Part shown: positions 33,119 through 41,790 of the stretch, in pieces | How the letters are laid out: the number at the start of each line of letters is the position of its first letter | Numbering within the stretch: position 1 is the stretch's first letter | From: Levilactobacillus tujiorum | Lineage (GTDB): Bacteria; Bacillota; Bacilli; Lactobacillales; Lactobacillaceae | Direction of reading: 5' to 3' | DNA length: 64,000 nt | Assembly (NCBI RefSeq): GCF_012641185.1 | Contig: NZ_JAAXLK010000013.1 | Location: 18,396-82,395, forward strand | The notes under the pieces: model-generated | What the model saw: only the letters and a program-made list of their open reading frames with translations | Database searches by the model: none | What the model was told of the DNA's origin: nothing | Position numbers and translations under genes: made by a program

Positions 33119-34249
33119 ATGCGGTTTTTACATACAGCAGACTGGCACATTGGCAAAAAACTTCACGGCTATGATTTGCTAACGGAACAACGGGATGCTT
33201 ACGAGCAGATCAAGGCGATTGCTCTGGCCCAAAAGGTTGATGCAGTCGTGATTGCGGGTGACTTGTATGATCGTGCGCTTCCCAGTGAAGACGCAGTGAG
33301 CGCGCTGGACGCGATGTTGGTAGATTTGAACCGCCGTCAGCACCTGCCATTGCTGGCAATCAGCGGGAATCATGATTCAGCGGTACGCTTAGGTCAGGGG
33401 CGGGAGTGGTTTGAAAGTACTGACTTTTACCTGAATACGACGGTGGCCGAAGGGGTTAAGCCGGTAGTATTAGGGGATACCCAATTTTTCTTGCTACCCT
33501 ACTTTGAGCCCTTCAGCGTGCGCCAGTATTTTCAAGATGATCAGATTAAGACGGTGGCCGAGGCGATGGCGCGCTTGGTGACCGCCATGCAGGCAAATTT
33601 TGATCCCAATAAGAAACACGTTTTGGTGGCCCATTTCTTTGCGGCGGGCAGCCAACACAGTGATTCGGAGACCCTGGTTCAGGTGGGTGGATTAAACGCA
33701 GTTCCAGTTGATTTGCTGGCGCCGTTTGATTATGTCGCCCTCGGCCATTTGCATCGAAAAGAAGCGCTGCAGAATGAGCCGGTGATTAAGTATAGTGGCT
33801 CGCCCTTAAAGTTCTCGACCAGTGAAGCAGCAGATACCAAAGGCGTTTGGATTGTGGATACGGATAAAACGCCTGTTGAGGTGACGTTTGAGCCATTGAA
33901 GCCCCTCAATGATCTGGTTGTGTTGACCGATTCCTTCGAGCGACTCATGGACCCCGAGGTGGCATACCCAGTGACTAGCGATGACTTTATTGCCGTAAAT
34001 CTGACGGACACCACCCCAATTGCCAACGTGATGCAGCGCTTAAAGACCCGGTTCCCGCGGATCATTGAATTACAACGGGTAAATCAGCTAGATGTGACGC
34101 CAGAGAAGTTGAATATTGAAGAAGTTCAGCGCGATCCGTTAACGTTGCTGTCAGATTTCTTTGGGCAAGTCGCGGATCATCCGCTGACCACCCAGCAAGC
34201 AGGCTGGGCGAAGACGACCTTACAGCAGGCAATGAAGGAGGAGAAGTAA
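33119..34249 (+). CDS. sbcD: Exonuclease SbcD (Mre11-type nuclease subunit)
   Basis: The 376-residue protein contains the phosphoesterase motifs HTADWHIG, AGDLYDRA, SGNHDS, VAHFF and LGHLHR that bind two manganese ions. With SbcC it forms the nuclease that cleaves hairpins and processes DNA ends. AAGGAG precedes the ATG, and the stop directly abuts the sbcC ATG. Confidence 0.96.
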   Translation: MRFLHTADWHIGKKLHGYDLLTEQRDAYEQIKAIALAQKVDAVVIAGDLYDRALPSEDAVSALDAMLVDLNRRQHLPLLAISGNHDSAVRLGQGREWFESTDFYLNTTVAEGVKPVVLGDTQFFLLPYFEPFSVRQYFQDDQIKTVAEAMARLVTAMQANFDPNKKHVLVAHFFAAGSQHSDSETLVQVGGLNAVPVDLLAPFDYVALGHLHRKEALQNEPVIKYSGSPLKFSTSEAADTKGVWIVDTDKTPVEVTFEPLKPLNDLVVLTDSFERLMDPEVAYPVTSDDFIAVNLTDTTPIANVMQRLKTRFPRIIELQRVNQLDVTPEKLNIEEVQRDPLTLLSDFFGQVADHPLTTQQAGWAKTTLQQAMKEEK

Positions 34250-37200
34250 ATGCGACCACTGACTTTACACCTTCAATACTTTGGGCCATACCGAGATGAA
34301 ACGATTGACTTTACGAAGTTTGAGGCCACCCCATTATTTTTGATTAGTGGCAAGACGGGGAGTGGTAAGACGACGATCTTTGATGGTATGTGCTATGCAC
34401 TGTTTGATCAGTCATCCGGTGTTGATCGCGAACCACAAGCGATGCGCTCGGACTTTGCCACGACGCAGGATCGGACGCGCGTGACCTTTGAATTTAGCCA
34501 TCGAGATCGCCGTTATCGAATCGTTCGCGAACCGGCGCAGATGCAGCACAAAAAACGGGGTACTGGTCTGACCAAGTTAGCTGCCAAGGTGGAGCTAACC
34601 GTATTTGAAGGCGACACAGAGGTCGACCAGCTGACCAAATCACGGCAGGTCGATGACTATCTGCAAAATCTATTACAAATGGACGGTAAACAATTTGCCC
34701 AGATTGTTCTATTACCGCAGGGAGAATTTCGGCGCTTTTTGACGGCACCTAGTGAGGATAAGGCGACCGTATTAGAACAATTGTTTAATACGGAAATTTT
34801 TGCTCAGTGGACCGATCGGCTACGCGCTAAACTGCGGCAAGACCAAGCACAAAATGAGGACGTTGCACAACAACTTCAGCGGTTAGAACAAGACCTCATT
34901 TGGACAGCGGATAATCAAGAGTCGGCCCAGGAGTTCATGACCGCCCGACAGGTATCCGAGTTACTGGCATTAATGACGACGCAACAGGCAGCGACGCAAG
35001 ATCTGGTAACCGCCACCGCGGCGCAGCTTAAGACCGCCCAGCAACGAGTTACCGCCCTCACGCAGCAAGATACCCGCGAGGATCAGTTGCTTCAAGATCG
35101 GCAACAACTCGCTGCTCAAGTCGAACGCCAGCAGCGACTAGCAGAACAGTTGCCACAAATGACGACCTTGCAACAAACCATTAAGCAGTTGGAATGGGTA
35201 CAAACGATTCAGCCGCAGTGGCAGGAACGAACAGCAGCCCAGCACGAGCTAAAGCAACGACAGGCAACCGTGCAGCAAGCTCAAAAACGGCTGGCAGTAG
35301 CTCAACAGGCTCAGCAAGCCGCGGTTAAGCAGCAAAATGACTCGGCAGCGATTGACCAGCGCATCGCAACGACTAAGGATGAATTGGCCCAGCAGGCGAA
35401 GGTTAAACCAATTTATCAGCAGATTGCCGAGTTGACGCGCCAGCTTAAAGCGGCTCAACAACAGGTGACGACTGCCCAGCAGGCGGTTCAAGCGGCACAA
35501 ACGACACTGACGCAAAGTCAGCACGCTCAGCAAGACCTGCAGCAAATCGTTGATCAACAAACGACTGTCTATCAGGCGAGTCAACGTTTAACGAAACAGG
35601 AAGCCCAATTGACTGATTGGCAACGTCAGCTCCGTACCTTGCAAGATGGCGACCAACAAGAACAATTACTTCAGCAGCAGGTCACAACGTTGCAAGCACA
35701 GTTAAAGGCCCAACAGGAGCAGGCCCAGCAAGCGCAGCAACAGGCAGAAGCGTTGAATCAAGAGCTACTTAATCATGAAATTGTTAGACTGGTTGGCCAG
35801 TTAAAGCCGGGGAGTCCGTGCCCAATTTGTGGGGCAACGGATCATCCGGCACCAGCCGCTGTGGCGGATACGACAGTGACGGAAGCCGAGGTTAAGCAAG
35901 CACAGGCGGTGGCACAGCGACAGCAAGATCAAGCGGCCCAGCTGGGTGCTAGATTGACCAGCTCACAGCAATCTTTGGCAGACCATCAGCAAAAGCAACA
36001 AACTGGGCTGAAACAGCTGGCAAGTGACCTGTCGGTGTCCTCCAATGCAGATAATGCCCTGGCAGAGTTGACTCAGCAGATTGAAAAATTGGCAGCGCAA
36101 AATCAACGGGCTATGCAAGAAAATCAGCACCAATTGGCCGAGATTAAAACCGCACAAGAACAGCTAACCAAGCTCGCTCAACAAGCCCAGCAACAGACAC
36201 AACAGTTACAGCGGGCTCAGGCGGACCAACAGGACAAGACGCGGGCCGTCGATCAGTTGGCTGCTCAGTTGACGACGCAACAACAGCAGTTACCGGAGCA
36301 GGCGGCCACGTTGGCCGAATTTCAGGCGCAAGAACAAACGCTTCGCCAACGTTTGGCTACCGATCAGGCAGCTTGGGATGCCATCACTGAACGGGTCACC
36401 AAGGCGACAAACCAGGTTACAATCGCGACTACGGAGGTCAAGGCGGCGACGTCTGAAGTCACCAAGAGTCAGCAACGGGTCACCACAACCGCTGACCAAG
36501 TGGCAACTCTTTTGGCAGAGCACTTTGATCAGGTAACGCCAACGATTGAGGCAGACGTTGCGCAGCAGCTGGAACAGGTCGCGTTGCTACCAACGCAGCG
36601 GGCACGGCTGCAAGACTTCCAGACGCAACGTGAACGGGTCGCCACCACAATTGCCGAATTGAAGAAGCGTGTCGCTGATCGGCCAATCCCGGATCGGGCA
36701 CAGACGCAAGCGGCGTTACAGGCAGCCACTAAGCAAGTCAACGAGCTGTTGGATCAACGCCATACGTACCAAGATCAGTGGCAGCGAAATAGCGAAGTGA
36801 TGACTAAGCTCAACCAGTTGATCGCACAACAAGCGGTGGCGTTGAAACAGACCCAAGAGTTGACGGAATTAGTAGGCGTTGTCAATGGCGATGGTCCTAA
36901 CAGTAAACTCGGATTGGAACGGTATGTTTTGCAGACGTATCTGCGACAGATCTTAACGGTAGGAAATCAGCGCCTGCAACAATTAACCAATGGGCGGTAT
37001 CAATTCCTGGTGGATGAACAACCGGCGACGTATAAGAAAAACTCGGGGTTGGAAATCAACGTTTATGATGATCATGTTGGCGAGCAACGGAGCGTGCACA
37101 CCTTGTCTGGTGGGGAAAGCTTTATCGCCGCGCTGGCTTTGGCCTTGGCTTTAGGTGAAGTTATTCAGCAAACCACGGGTAGTGTTGACGTGGATGCGTT

Positions 37201-37405
37201 GTTCATCGACGAGGGCTTTGGATCACTGGACGAAGATGCGTTGATGACGGCGTTAGAATCGTTAGAGACCGTTGAAGGCCGCCATCGCATGATTGGTATT
37301 ATCAGCCACGTGAGTGAATTGCGGGCCCAGGTGCCTAACCAGCTACAAGTCGTCAGCAATGGTAACGGTGAAAGTAGCATTACCTATCAAATTGATGAAA
37401 GTTGA
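34250..37405 (+). CDS. sbcC: Exonuclease subunit SbcC (Rad50-type SMC ATPase)
   Basis: The 1,051-residue protein has the Walker A KTGSGKTTIFDG near residue 35, long Gln-rich coiled coils, a zinc hook CPICGATDHP near residue 525, then the ABC signature LSGGESFIAALALALALG and Walker B ALFIDEGFGSLDED at the C-terminus. It tethers DNA and drives SbcD. The coiled coils are unusually rich in CAA/CAG codons, which produces many spurious open frames on the other strand. Confidence 0.96.
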   Translation: MRPLTLHLQYFGPYRDETIDFTKFEATPLFLISGKTGSGKTTIFDGMCYALFDQSSGVDREPQAMRSDFATTQDRTRVTFEFSHRDRRYRIVREPAQMQHKKRGTGLTKLAAKVELTVFEGDTEVDQLTKSRQVDDYLQNLLQMDGKQFAQIVLLPQGEFRRFLTAPSEDKATVLEQLFNTEIFAQWTDRLRAKLRQDQAQNEDVAQQLQRLEQDLIWTADNQESAQEFMTARQVSELLALMTTQQAATQDLVTATAAQLKTAQQRVTALTQQDTREDQLLQDRQQLAAQVERQQRLAEQLPQMTTLQQTIKQLEWVQTIQPQWQERTAAQHELKQRQATVQQAQKRLAVAQQAQQAAVKQQNDSAAIDQRIATTKDELAQQAKVKPIYQQIAELTRQLKAAQQQVTTAQQAVQAAQTTLTQSQHAQQDLQQIVDQQTTVYQASQRLTKQEAQLTDWQRQLRTLQDGDQQEQLLQQQVTTLQAQLKAQQEQAQQAQQQAEALNQELLNHEIVRLVGQLKPGSPCPICGATDHPAPAAVADTTVTEAEVKQAQAVAQRQQDQAAQLGARLTSSQQSLADHQQKQQTGLKQLASDLSVSSNADNALAELTQQIEKLAAQNQRAMQENQHQLAEIKTAQEQLTKLAQQAQQQTQQLQRAQADQQDKTRAVDQLAAQLTTQQQQLPEQAATLAEFQAQEQTLRQRLATDQAAWDAITERVTKATNQVTIATTEVKAATSEVTKSQQRVTTTADQVATLLAEHFDQVTPTIEADVAQQLEQVALLPTQRARLQDFQTQRERVATTIAELKKRVADRPIPDRAQTQAALQAATKQVNELLDQRHTYQDQWQRNSEVMTKLNQLIAQQAVALKQTQELTELVGVVNGDGPNSKLGLERYVLQTYLRQILTVGNQRLQQLTNGRYQFLVDEQPATYKKNSGLEINVYDDHVGEQRSVHTLSGGESFIAALALALALGEVIQQTTGSVDVDALFIDEGFGSLDEDALMTALESLETVEGRHRMIGIISHVSELRAQVPNQLQVVSNGNGESSITYQIDES

Positions 37406-37609
37406 GTGACAAGGTTGACCACACCTAAGCGTCGATGGTGGAGAACCTTTTTACCCGTTTCTAGTTCCGGGGTTGAACCGTAAAACGGCGTCATGATGCA
37501 CTTTGGAAGGAAACGTAAAAATCAAACATATAATCAACGATTATCCGTGCACAGTATCTTATTTAGGGTTAAAATAGTGACTAACTAAATGGGAAACGGG
37601 ATGATTTTA

Positions 37610-38593
37610 ATGTGTACGAGCTTGACCTACGAAAATAGCCAGGGAGATCACTTCTTGGCGCGAACCATGGATTTTGGGTTTGAATTGGGTGGTCAGCCAA
37701 TTTTTATGCCCCGGCAGCAGAAGATTCAAGGGGATGCGGGCGAGTTTACGACAAAGTACGGATTCGTGGGTGCCGGTCGTAATCTGAGCCACTATATGTT
37801 TGTTGATGGTGTTAATGAGTATGGCCTTGGTGCGGCTGCTTTGTATTTCTCAGATTATGCGAAATACGCGCAGACGGTTCCGGCTGATAAGCTGGGGATT
37901 GCGCCCCACGACTTGACGGCTTGGGTGTTGGGGAATGCGAAGAGCGTCGCCGATTTACGCGAGTTGATCACGCAAGTTCAAATTGTCGATAAACCAGTAG
38001 CGCTGCTAGGTATCACGGTTCCCCTGCACTTTATCTTTAGCGATGCTACCGGTGATACAGCGGTTTTGGAAGCTACCGATCATGATCTTCATTTAATCGA
38101 GGATCCAGTTGGGGTGATGGCTAATTCGCCACAATTGAGCTGGCATCTACAGAATTTGAGCACGTATGGCACGCTCGTGGCCGACACTCGACCACTGCAT
38201 GATTATCAGGGCTTTAACCTGAAAACGGTGGGGCCAGGGACGGGAGCTTTCGGGATGCCTGGCGATTACACATCACCATCACGGTTTATTCGAACCGTCT
38301 TCAATAAGCATTACAGTCAACCGGCCACAAATACGCCAGAGACGATGAATCTGCTTCAACACTTGCTAGACGGGGTCACAATTCCTAAGGGGGTCAAGCT
38401 CAAAGCAGATGGGAGTAGCGACTACACGCAGTATCGCGGGTACATGGGCCTAAATGAACGTGCGTACTACATGGAACCATACGATAATTTAGAATTACAA
38501 CGCGTCGTCATGACTGATAAAATGTTGGAAGAGTGGGATACACCAGTGGAATATCCACTAACGCATCAAAACCACATTAAGAATTTGAACTAA
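37610..38593 (+). CDS. Choloylglycine hydrolase family (bile salt hydrolase / penicillin V acylase)
   Basis: The 327-residue protein should begin at the ATG at 37610, because removal of Met then exposes the nucleophile Cys2 (MCTSLTY). Arg18 and Asp21 (LARTMDF) also fit the bile salt hydrolase active site. An in-frame start at 37589 would bury the Cys. The ribosome binding site is weak (ACGGGATG). The enzyme hydrolyses linear amides: conjugated bile acids, penicillin V or acyl-homoserine lactones. The sequence alone does not settle which. A GNAT gene follows after 12 bases. Confidence 0.9.
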   Translation: MCTSLTYENSQGDHFLARTMDFGFELGGQPIFMPRQQKIQGDAGEFTTKYGFVGAGRNLSHYMFVDGVNEYGLGAAALYFSDYAKYAQTVPADKLGIAPHDLTAWVLGNAKSVADLRELITQVQIVDKPVALLGITVPLHFIFSDATGDTAVLEATDHDLHLIEDPVGVMANSPQLSWHLQNLSTYGTLVADTRPLHDYQGFNLKTVGPGTGAFGMPGDYTSPSRFIRTVFNKHYSQPATNTPETMNLLQHLLDGVTIPKGVKLKADGSSDYTQYRGYMGLNERAYYMEPYDNLELQRVVMTDKMLEEWDTPVEYPLTHQNHIKNLN

Positions 38594-38605
38594 GCAGGTG
38601 ACGGA

Positions 38606-39058
38606 ATGCCGGAATTTCAACAGAAAAGTTTTGAACAGCTGACACCGGTGGAACTGTTTGAAATTTATCGGGTACGGGTAGCTGTATTTGTCGTGGAACA
38701 AACCTGTGCCTACCAAGAGGTCGATGACCTAGATCTGCACGCCCAGCATTTATTTGCTCAAGATGCTAGTGGTCGCGTGACCGCCTATGCACGGCTCATG
38801 GATGAGGGCCAGCAGGTGCGGATTGGGCGAGTCCTGGTTGCGCCAGATCATCGGGGTAACGGTGCGGGACGGCAACTGGTTGAGGCCGCCTTGGCAGCGG
38901 CTAAGCGCACCTATCCAGCAGCGACCGTAATTGTCATTCAGGCGCAAGCTTACTTGCAATCTTTTTACGCGTCTTTTGGCTTTCAGCCGACAAGTGCCGT
39001 GTACCTAGACACCGGGATTCCACATTTAGATATGGTGCTGCCATTAAGCGACAATTAA
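38606..39058 (+). CDS. elaA: GNAT-family N-acetyltransferase, ElaA-like
   Basis: The 150-residue protein has the ElaA pattern RVRVAVFVVEQTCAYQEVDDLD and the acetyl-CoA loop GRVLVAPDHRGNGAGRQLV. It transfers acetyl from acetyl-CoA to an unknown amine. AGGTGACGG precedes the ATG. It is probably co-transcribed with the upstream amide hydrolase. Confidence 0.88.
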   Translation: MPEFQQKSFEQLTPVELFEIYRVRVAVFVVEQTCAYQEVDDLDLHAQHLFAQDASGRVTAYARLMDEGQQVRIGRVLVAPDHRGNGAGRQLVEAALAAAKRTYPAATVIVIQAQAYLQSFYASFGFQPTSAVYLDTGIPHLDMVLPLSDN

Positions 39059-39072
39059 TCAGCGCAAAATAA

Positions 39073-39112
39073 AAAGACGTAACTAATGTTCATCACATTA
39101 GTTGCGTCTTTT
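39073..39112. terminator. Bidirectional terminator
   Basis: A stem of 16 bases (AAAGACGTAACTAATG with CATTAGTTGCGTCTTT) is flanked by A and T tracts and lies between convergent genes. Confidence 0.92.
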
Positions 39113-39120
39113 GACTACCG

Positions 39121-41370
39121 TTATTTCGAATTGGCAGCCTGAATAAAGTTTTCAATTAAGGTAGCTGGTACCCCCTGAGCAATGAGCGCCCGGAGTGGCA
39201 TGTTCAGAAACATTTGATCAGATAAGACCGTTGGAGCACCGTTCTCGTCAGTCGCACTGAGCAAGCCGTTCTCACCTTGACTAGTTGGCTGGATAACCGT
39301 TTGCTTGAAGAGATCTAGCAGGCGCGTGTTCTGTGCAATGATGGTCAAGTAAGTTTCATCCGTAATTGGTGCGGGCGAGTTCTTGAAGTCCATGGTCAGC
39401 TTGGCCTGCAGGCGAATATCACGAGAAGATTGACCGACCATTAATTCATAATCCCCGGAATCTGCTTGCCAACGGTGTTTGCCTTGACGCCACCAGCTGA
39501 AGTCTTGGCGCGTCAGCTTTAAGGTGACAGCCTGCGTTTCACCAGGAGCCACCGCAACTTTGGCGAAGCCCCGTAGTTCCTTGGTTGGCATTGGTGCGTG
39601 CGAGGTATGGTTGGCAACGTACAGCTGAGGCACCGCCTGACCGGCACGATCACCAGTGTTAGTGACATCGAAGGTAACGGTTGCGCCATGTTCACTCTGT
39701 TTGACGCTGAGATTAGTAAATTCGAATTCAGTGTAGCTGAGACCGTGTCCAAACGGATAGAGCACGTGCATTTCATGAGTATCGTAATAACGGTAACCCA
39801 TGAAGATACCTTCAGAATAGAGCTCGTGACGAGGATCTTGAGCGAAGGTTGGTGCCATTGGTGTATCCGTCAGGCGAACCGGGAACGTTTCCGTCAAGTG
39901 ACCAGAAGGATTGACGGCACCAGTCAGGATATCCCAAGTAGCTTCACCGACCGCTTCTCCGGCTAAATAAGTTTCAACCACGGCCGCAACGGTATGAATC
40001 CACGGCATTTCAACGGCGGACCCATTTTGTAAGACGACGGTGGTGTGATCATTTAATTTAGCCAGACTACCGATTAAGTCTGTTTGGTTTTCTGGCAGCA
40101 TGATTGAGGTCTTGTCGAAGCCTTCAGATTCGGCTGCGGCAGGGTAACCGGCGAAAATAATGACGTGATCGGCGTCCTTAGCAGCGGTGAGTGCCTCATC
40201 GGCTAAGCGATCGTCCGTTTCACTTTCATCGAGTCGATAACCAGGATAGTAATCAGCTTGTAAGCCGGTGGATTTCAAGGCTTCCAGCGGTGTGACTACT
40301 TTAGTAGGGTTAACGTGTGAGCTACCAGAGCCCTGATAACGCGGGTGTTCGGCCAGTTCACCGATCACCACAATCTTGCCGGCCTTGCCGGGGGTTAGTG
40401 GCAATTCTTGTTGATGATTTTTCAGTAGGATAATACTGTCATCGGCGAGCTTACGCGCAAAGTCATGATGCGCTTGGTGATCGTAAGTCCCCGCAGTTGG
40501 CGCTGGCTTCCACTTGTCGACCACGTGGAGGAGGTGCCGGACGGCCTTGTTGAGGGTCCCGATATCTAATTCGCCGGTTTCGACGGCACGAATAATTTCA
40601 TCGACCGAAGCTTGGCCCTTACCCGGCATTTCCAAGTCAAGACTGGCAGTCAGTGCCGCAGCATGATCTGCGACCGCACCCCAGTCCGACATGATAGCGC
40701 CGTGGAAGCCCCATTCATCACGTAAAATGTCGCGCAGTAAATGCCGATTTTGGGAATTAAGGACACCGTTGGTCCGGTTATAGGAAGTCATAATCGTTGC
40801 GGGGTAGGCCGCTTTGACGATGATTTCGAAAGTCCGAAGGTAAAGCTCACGCAGGGTTCGAGCCGACATATCACTGGAAGCCGTAAAGCGCTGGTTTTCG
40901 CGGTTATTTGCCACGAAGTGTTTGACGGAAACCCCAACGTGTTGTGACTGAACACCTTCAACGTAGGCGCTACCGAGTTTACCCGCAACCAGGGGATCTT
41001 CTGATAAGTATTCGAAATTGCGACCGCCAAGCGGTGAACGTTTCAGGTTAACCCCGGGACCTAGCAATAAACTCACTTGTTCCGCGCGAGCCTCTTCGCC
41101 CAGGTGCTCTCCCAATTGTTTCATGAGGTCTTGATTCCAAGAGCTAGCACTCAGAGCCGCGGCAGGATAGGTGATGGCCTTCACTGAGTTGGTGATGTCA
41201 CCAGCGGAAGCACTCGGATCCTGTTTACGCAGTCCAGAGGGGCCATCCGTCATCATTAGTGCCGGAATGTTCAAACGGTCAACAGCGGCCGTGTACCAAA
41301 AGTTCTTGCCGGAGACCATAGCGGCTTTCTCCGGTAACGTCAATGCAGCAAGCGTTCGTTCGATGTCCAT
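39121..41370 (-). CDS. GH3 beta-glucosidase
   Basis: The 749-residue cytoplasmic protein has a GH3 N-terminal barrel (KHFVANNRENQR; nucleophile Asp in GAIMSDWGAVADH), the alpha/beta sandwich domain (GELAEHPRYQGSGSSHVNPTK) and a C-terminal fibronectin-III-like domain (VPQLYVANHTSHAPMPTKELRGFAKV). It hydrolyses beta-glucosides such as plant glycosides or cellobiose-like sugars. GAAAGGA precedes the ATG at 41370. It has no signal peptide and no adjacent transporter. Confidence 0.93.
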   Translation of the reverse strand: MDIERTLAALTLPEKAAMVSGKNFWYTAAVDRLNIPALMMTDGPSGLRKQDPSASAGDITNSVKAITYPAAALSASSWNQDLMKQLGEHLGEEARAEQVSLLLGPGVNLKRSPLGGRNFEYLSEDPLVAGKLGSAYVEGVQSQHVGVSVKHFVANNRENQRFTASSDMSARTLRELYLRTFEIIVKAAYPATIMTSYNRTNGVLNSQNRHLLRDILRDEWGFHGAIMSDWGAVADHAAALTASLDLEMPGKGQASVDEIIRAVETGELDIGTLNKAVRHLLHVVDKWKPAPTAGTYDHQAHHDFARKLADDSIILLKNHQQELPLTPGKAGKIVVIGELAEHPRYQGSGSSHVNPTKVVTPLEALKSTGLQADYYPGYRLDESETDDRLADEALTAAKDADHVIIFAGYPAAAESEGFDKTSIMLPENQTDLIGSLAKLNDHTTVVLQNGSAVEMPWIHTVAAVVETYLAGEAVGEATWDILTGAVNPSGHLTETFPVRLTDTPMAPTFAQDPRHELYSEGIFMGYRYYDTHEMHVLYPFGHGLSYTEFEFTNLSVKQSEHGATVTFDVTNTGDRAGQAVPQLYVANHTSHAPMPTKELRGFAKVAVAPGETQAVTLKLTRQDFSWWRQGKHRWQADSGDYELMVGQSSRDIRLQAKLTMDFKNSPAPITDETYLTIIAQNTRLLDLFKQTVIQPTSQGENGLLSATDENGAPTVLSDQMFLNMPLRALIAQGVPATLIENFIQAANSK

Positions 41371-41451
41371 ACGTTCAAATCCTTTCTATCAATTCAACTG
41401 TCTCCAGTATACAGGTTTCCTCCGTGAGATGTTAGTAACCGATTTTTTCTT

Positions 41452-41480
41452 TTGACAAACACCTTGAAAGAGGTTATCTT
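41452..41480 (+). promoter_or_regulatory. Promoter of the oppA leader
   Basis: TTGACA (41452-41457) and TATCTT (41475-41480) have an exact 17-base spacer. Transcription would begin about 41487, immediately before an inverted-repeat arm that encloses the whole leader. Confidence 0.75.
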
Positions 41481-41531
41481 TAAACTTGTGCAATCCAATT
41501 CGATTACAAAAAGTAAGGAGGGAAAATCACG

Positions 41532-41636
41532 ATGATGCTAAACGCTAGCCAAAACCAAATGATGTTAGCCGCATGTTGCCAATGTAACGTGCTTATTTGC
41601 GTTGCGTCTAATCGTGATTTTCCGGCTAACCAGTAG
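41532..41636 (+). CDS. Cys-rich leader peptide, 34 residues
   Basis: An ATG at 41532 follows AAGGAGGG and opens a 34-codon frame ending in TAG at 41634-41636. The middle reads MMLAACCQCNVLICVAS, with four Cys codons (TGT TGC, TGT, TGC) in nine codons plus two Met-Met pairs. It is followed by a terminator before the oppA coding region. Ribosome stalling at Cys codons when charged tRNA-Cys is scarce would be the classical attenuation mechanism. This peptide does not match any leader I know. Confidence 0.65.
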   Translation: MMLNASQNQMMLAACCQCNVLICVASNRDFPANQ

Positions 41637-41678
41637 ACTTACATAGCGACGACAGCGGTAGCGACTGCTGTCAGTGTA

Positions 41679-41724
41679 AGCGGGTTTCCCATCACGATCA
41701 GCGTGAGGGGAGACCCGCTTTTTC
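41679..41724 (+). terminator. Leader terminator upstream of oppA
   Basis: AGCGGGTTTCCC pairs with GGGAGACCCGCT and is followed by TTTTT. It lies between the leader peptide and oppA, so it must be read through for oppA expression. Confidence 0.85.
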
Positions 41725-41790
41725 TGTACTTAACGACGAATTTGGGGATTGCACACCACTAAATTTGAGGAAAAGGGAGCTAAAGATTTT

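Larger units (their letters stand above)
41488..41754 (+). promoter_or_regulatory. Structured attenuator leader of oppA
   Basis: The leader holds five elements. A closing inverted repeat, 41488-41502 with 41737-41754, pairs 15 bases with a three-base bulge. A perfect 13-bp inverted repeat, 41521-41533 with 41611-41623, traps the leader-peptide ribosome binding site and start. Then come the Cys-rich leader ORF and a hairpin at 41638-41679. The last is a terminator at 41679-41724, whose loop (ATCACGAT, 41691-41698) can pair with ATCGTGAT at 41611-41618. Mutually exclusive pairings of the 41611 segment suggest translation-dependent switching. No T-box sequence is present. Confidence 0.65.

Noticed and set aside
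34494..36741. Minus-strand ORFs across sbcC
   Set aside because: They arise from CAA/CAG-rich coiled-coil codons; none has a ribosome binding site.
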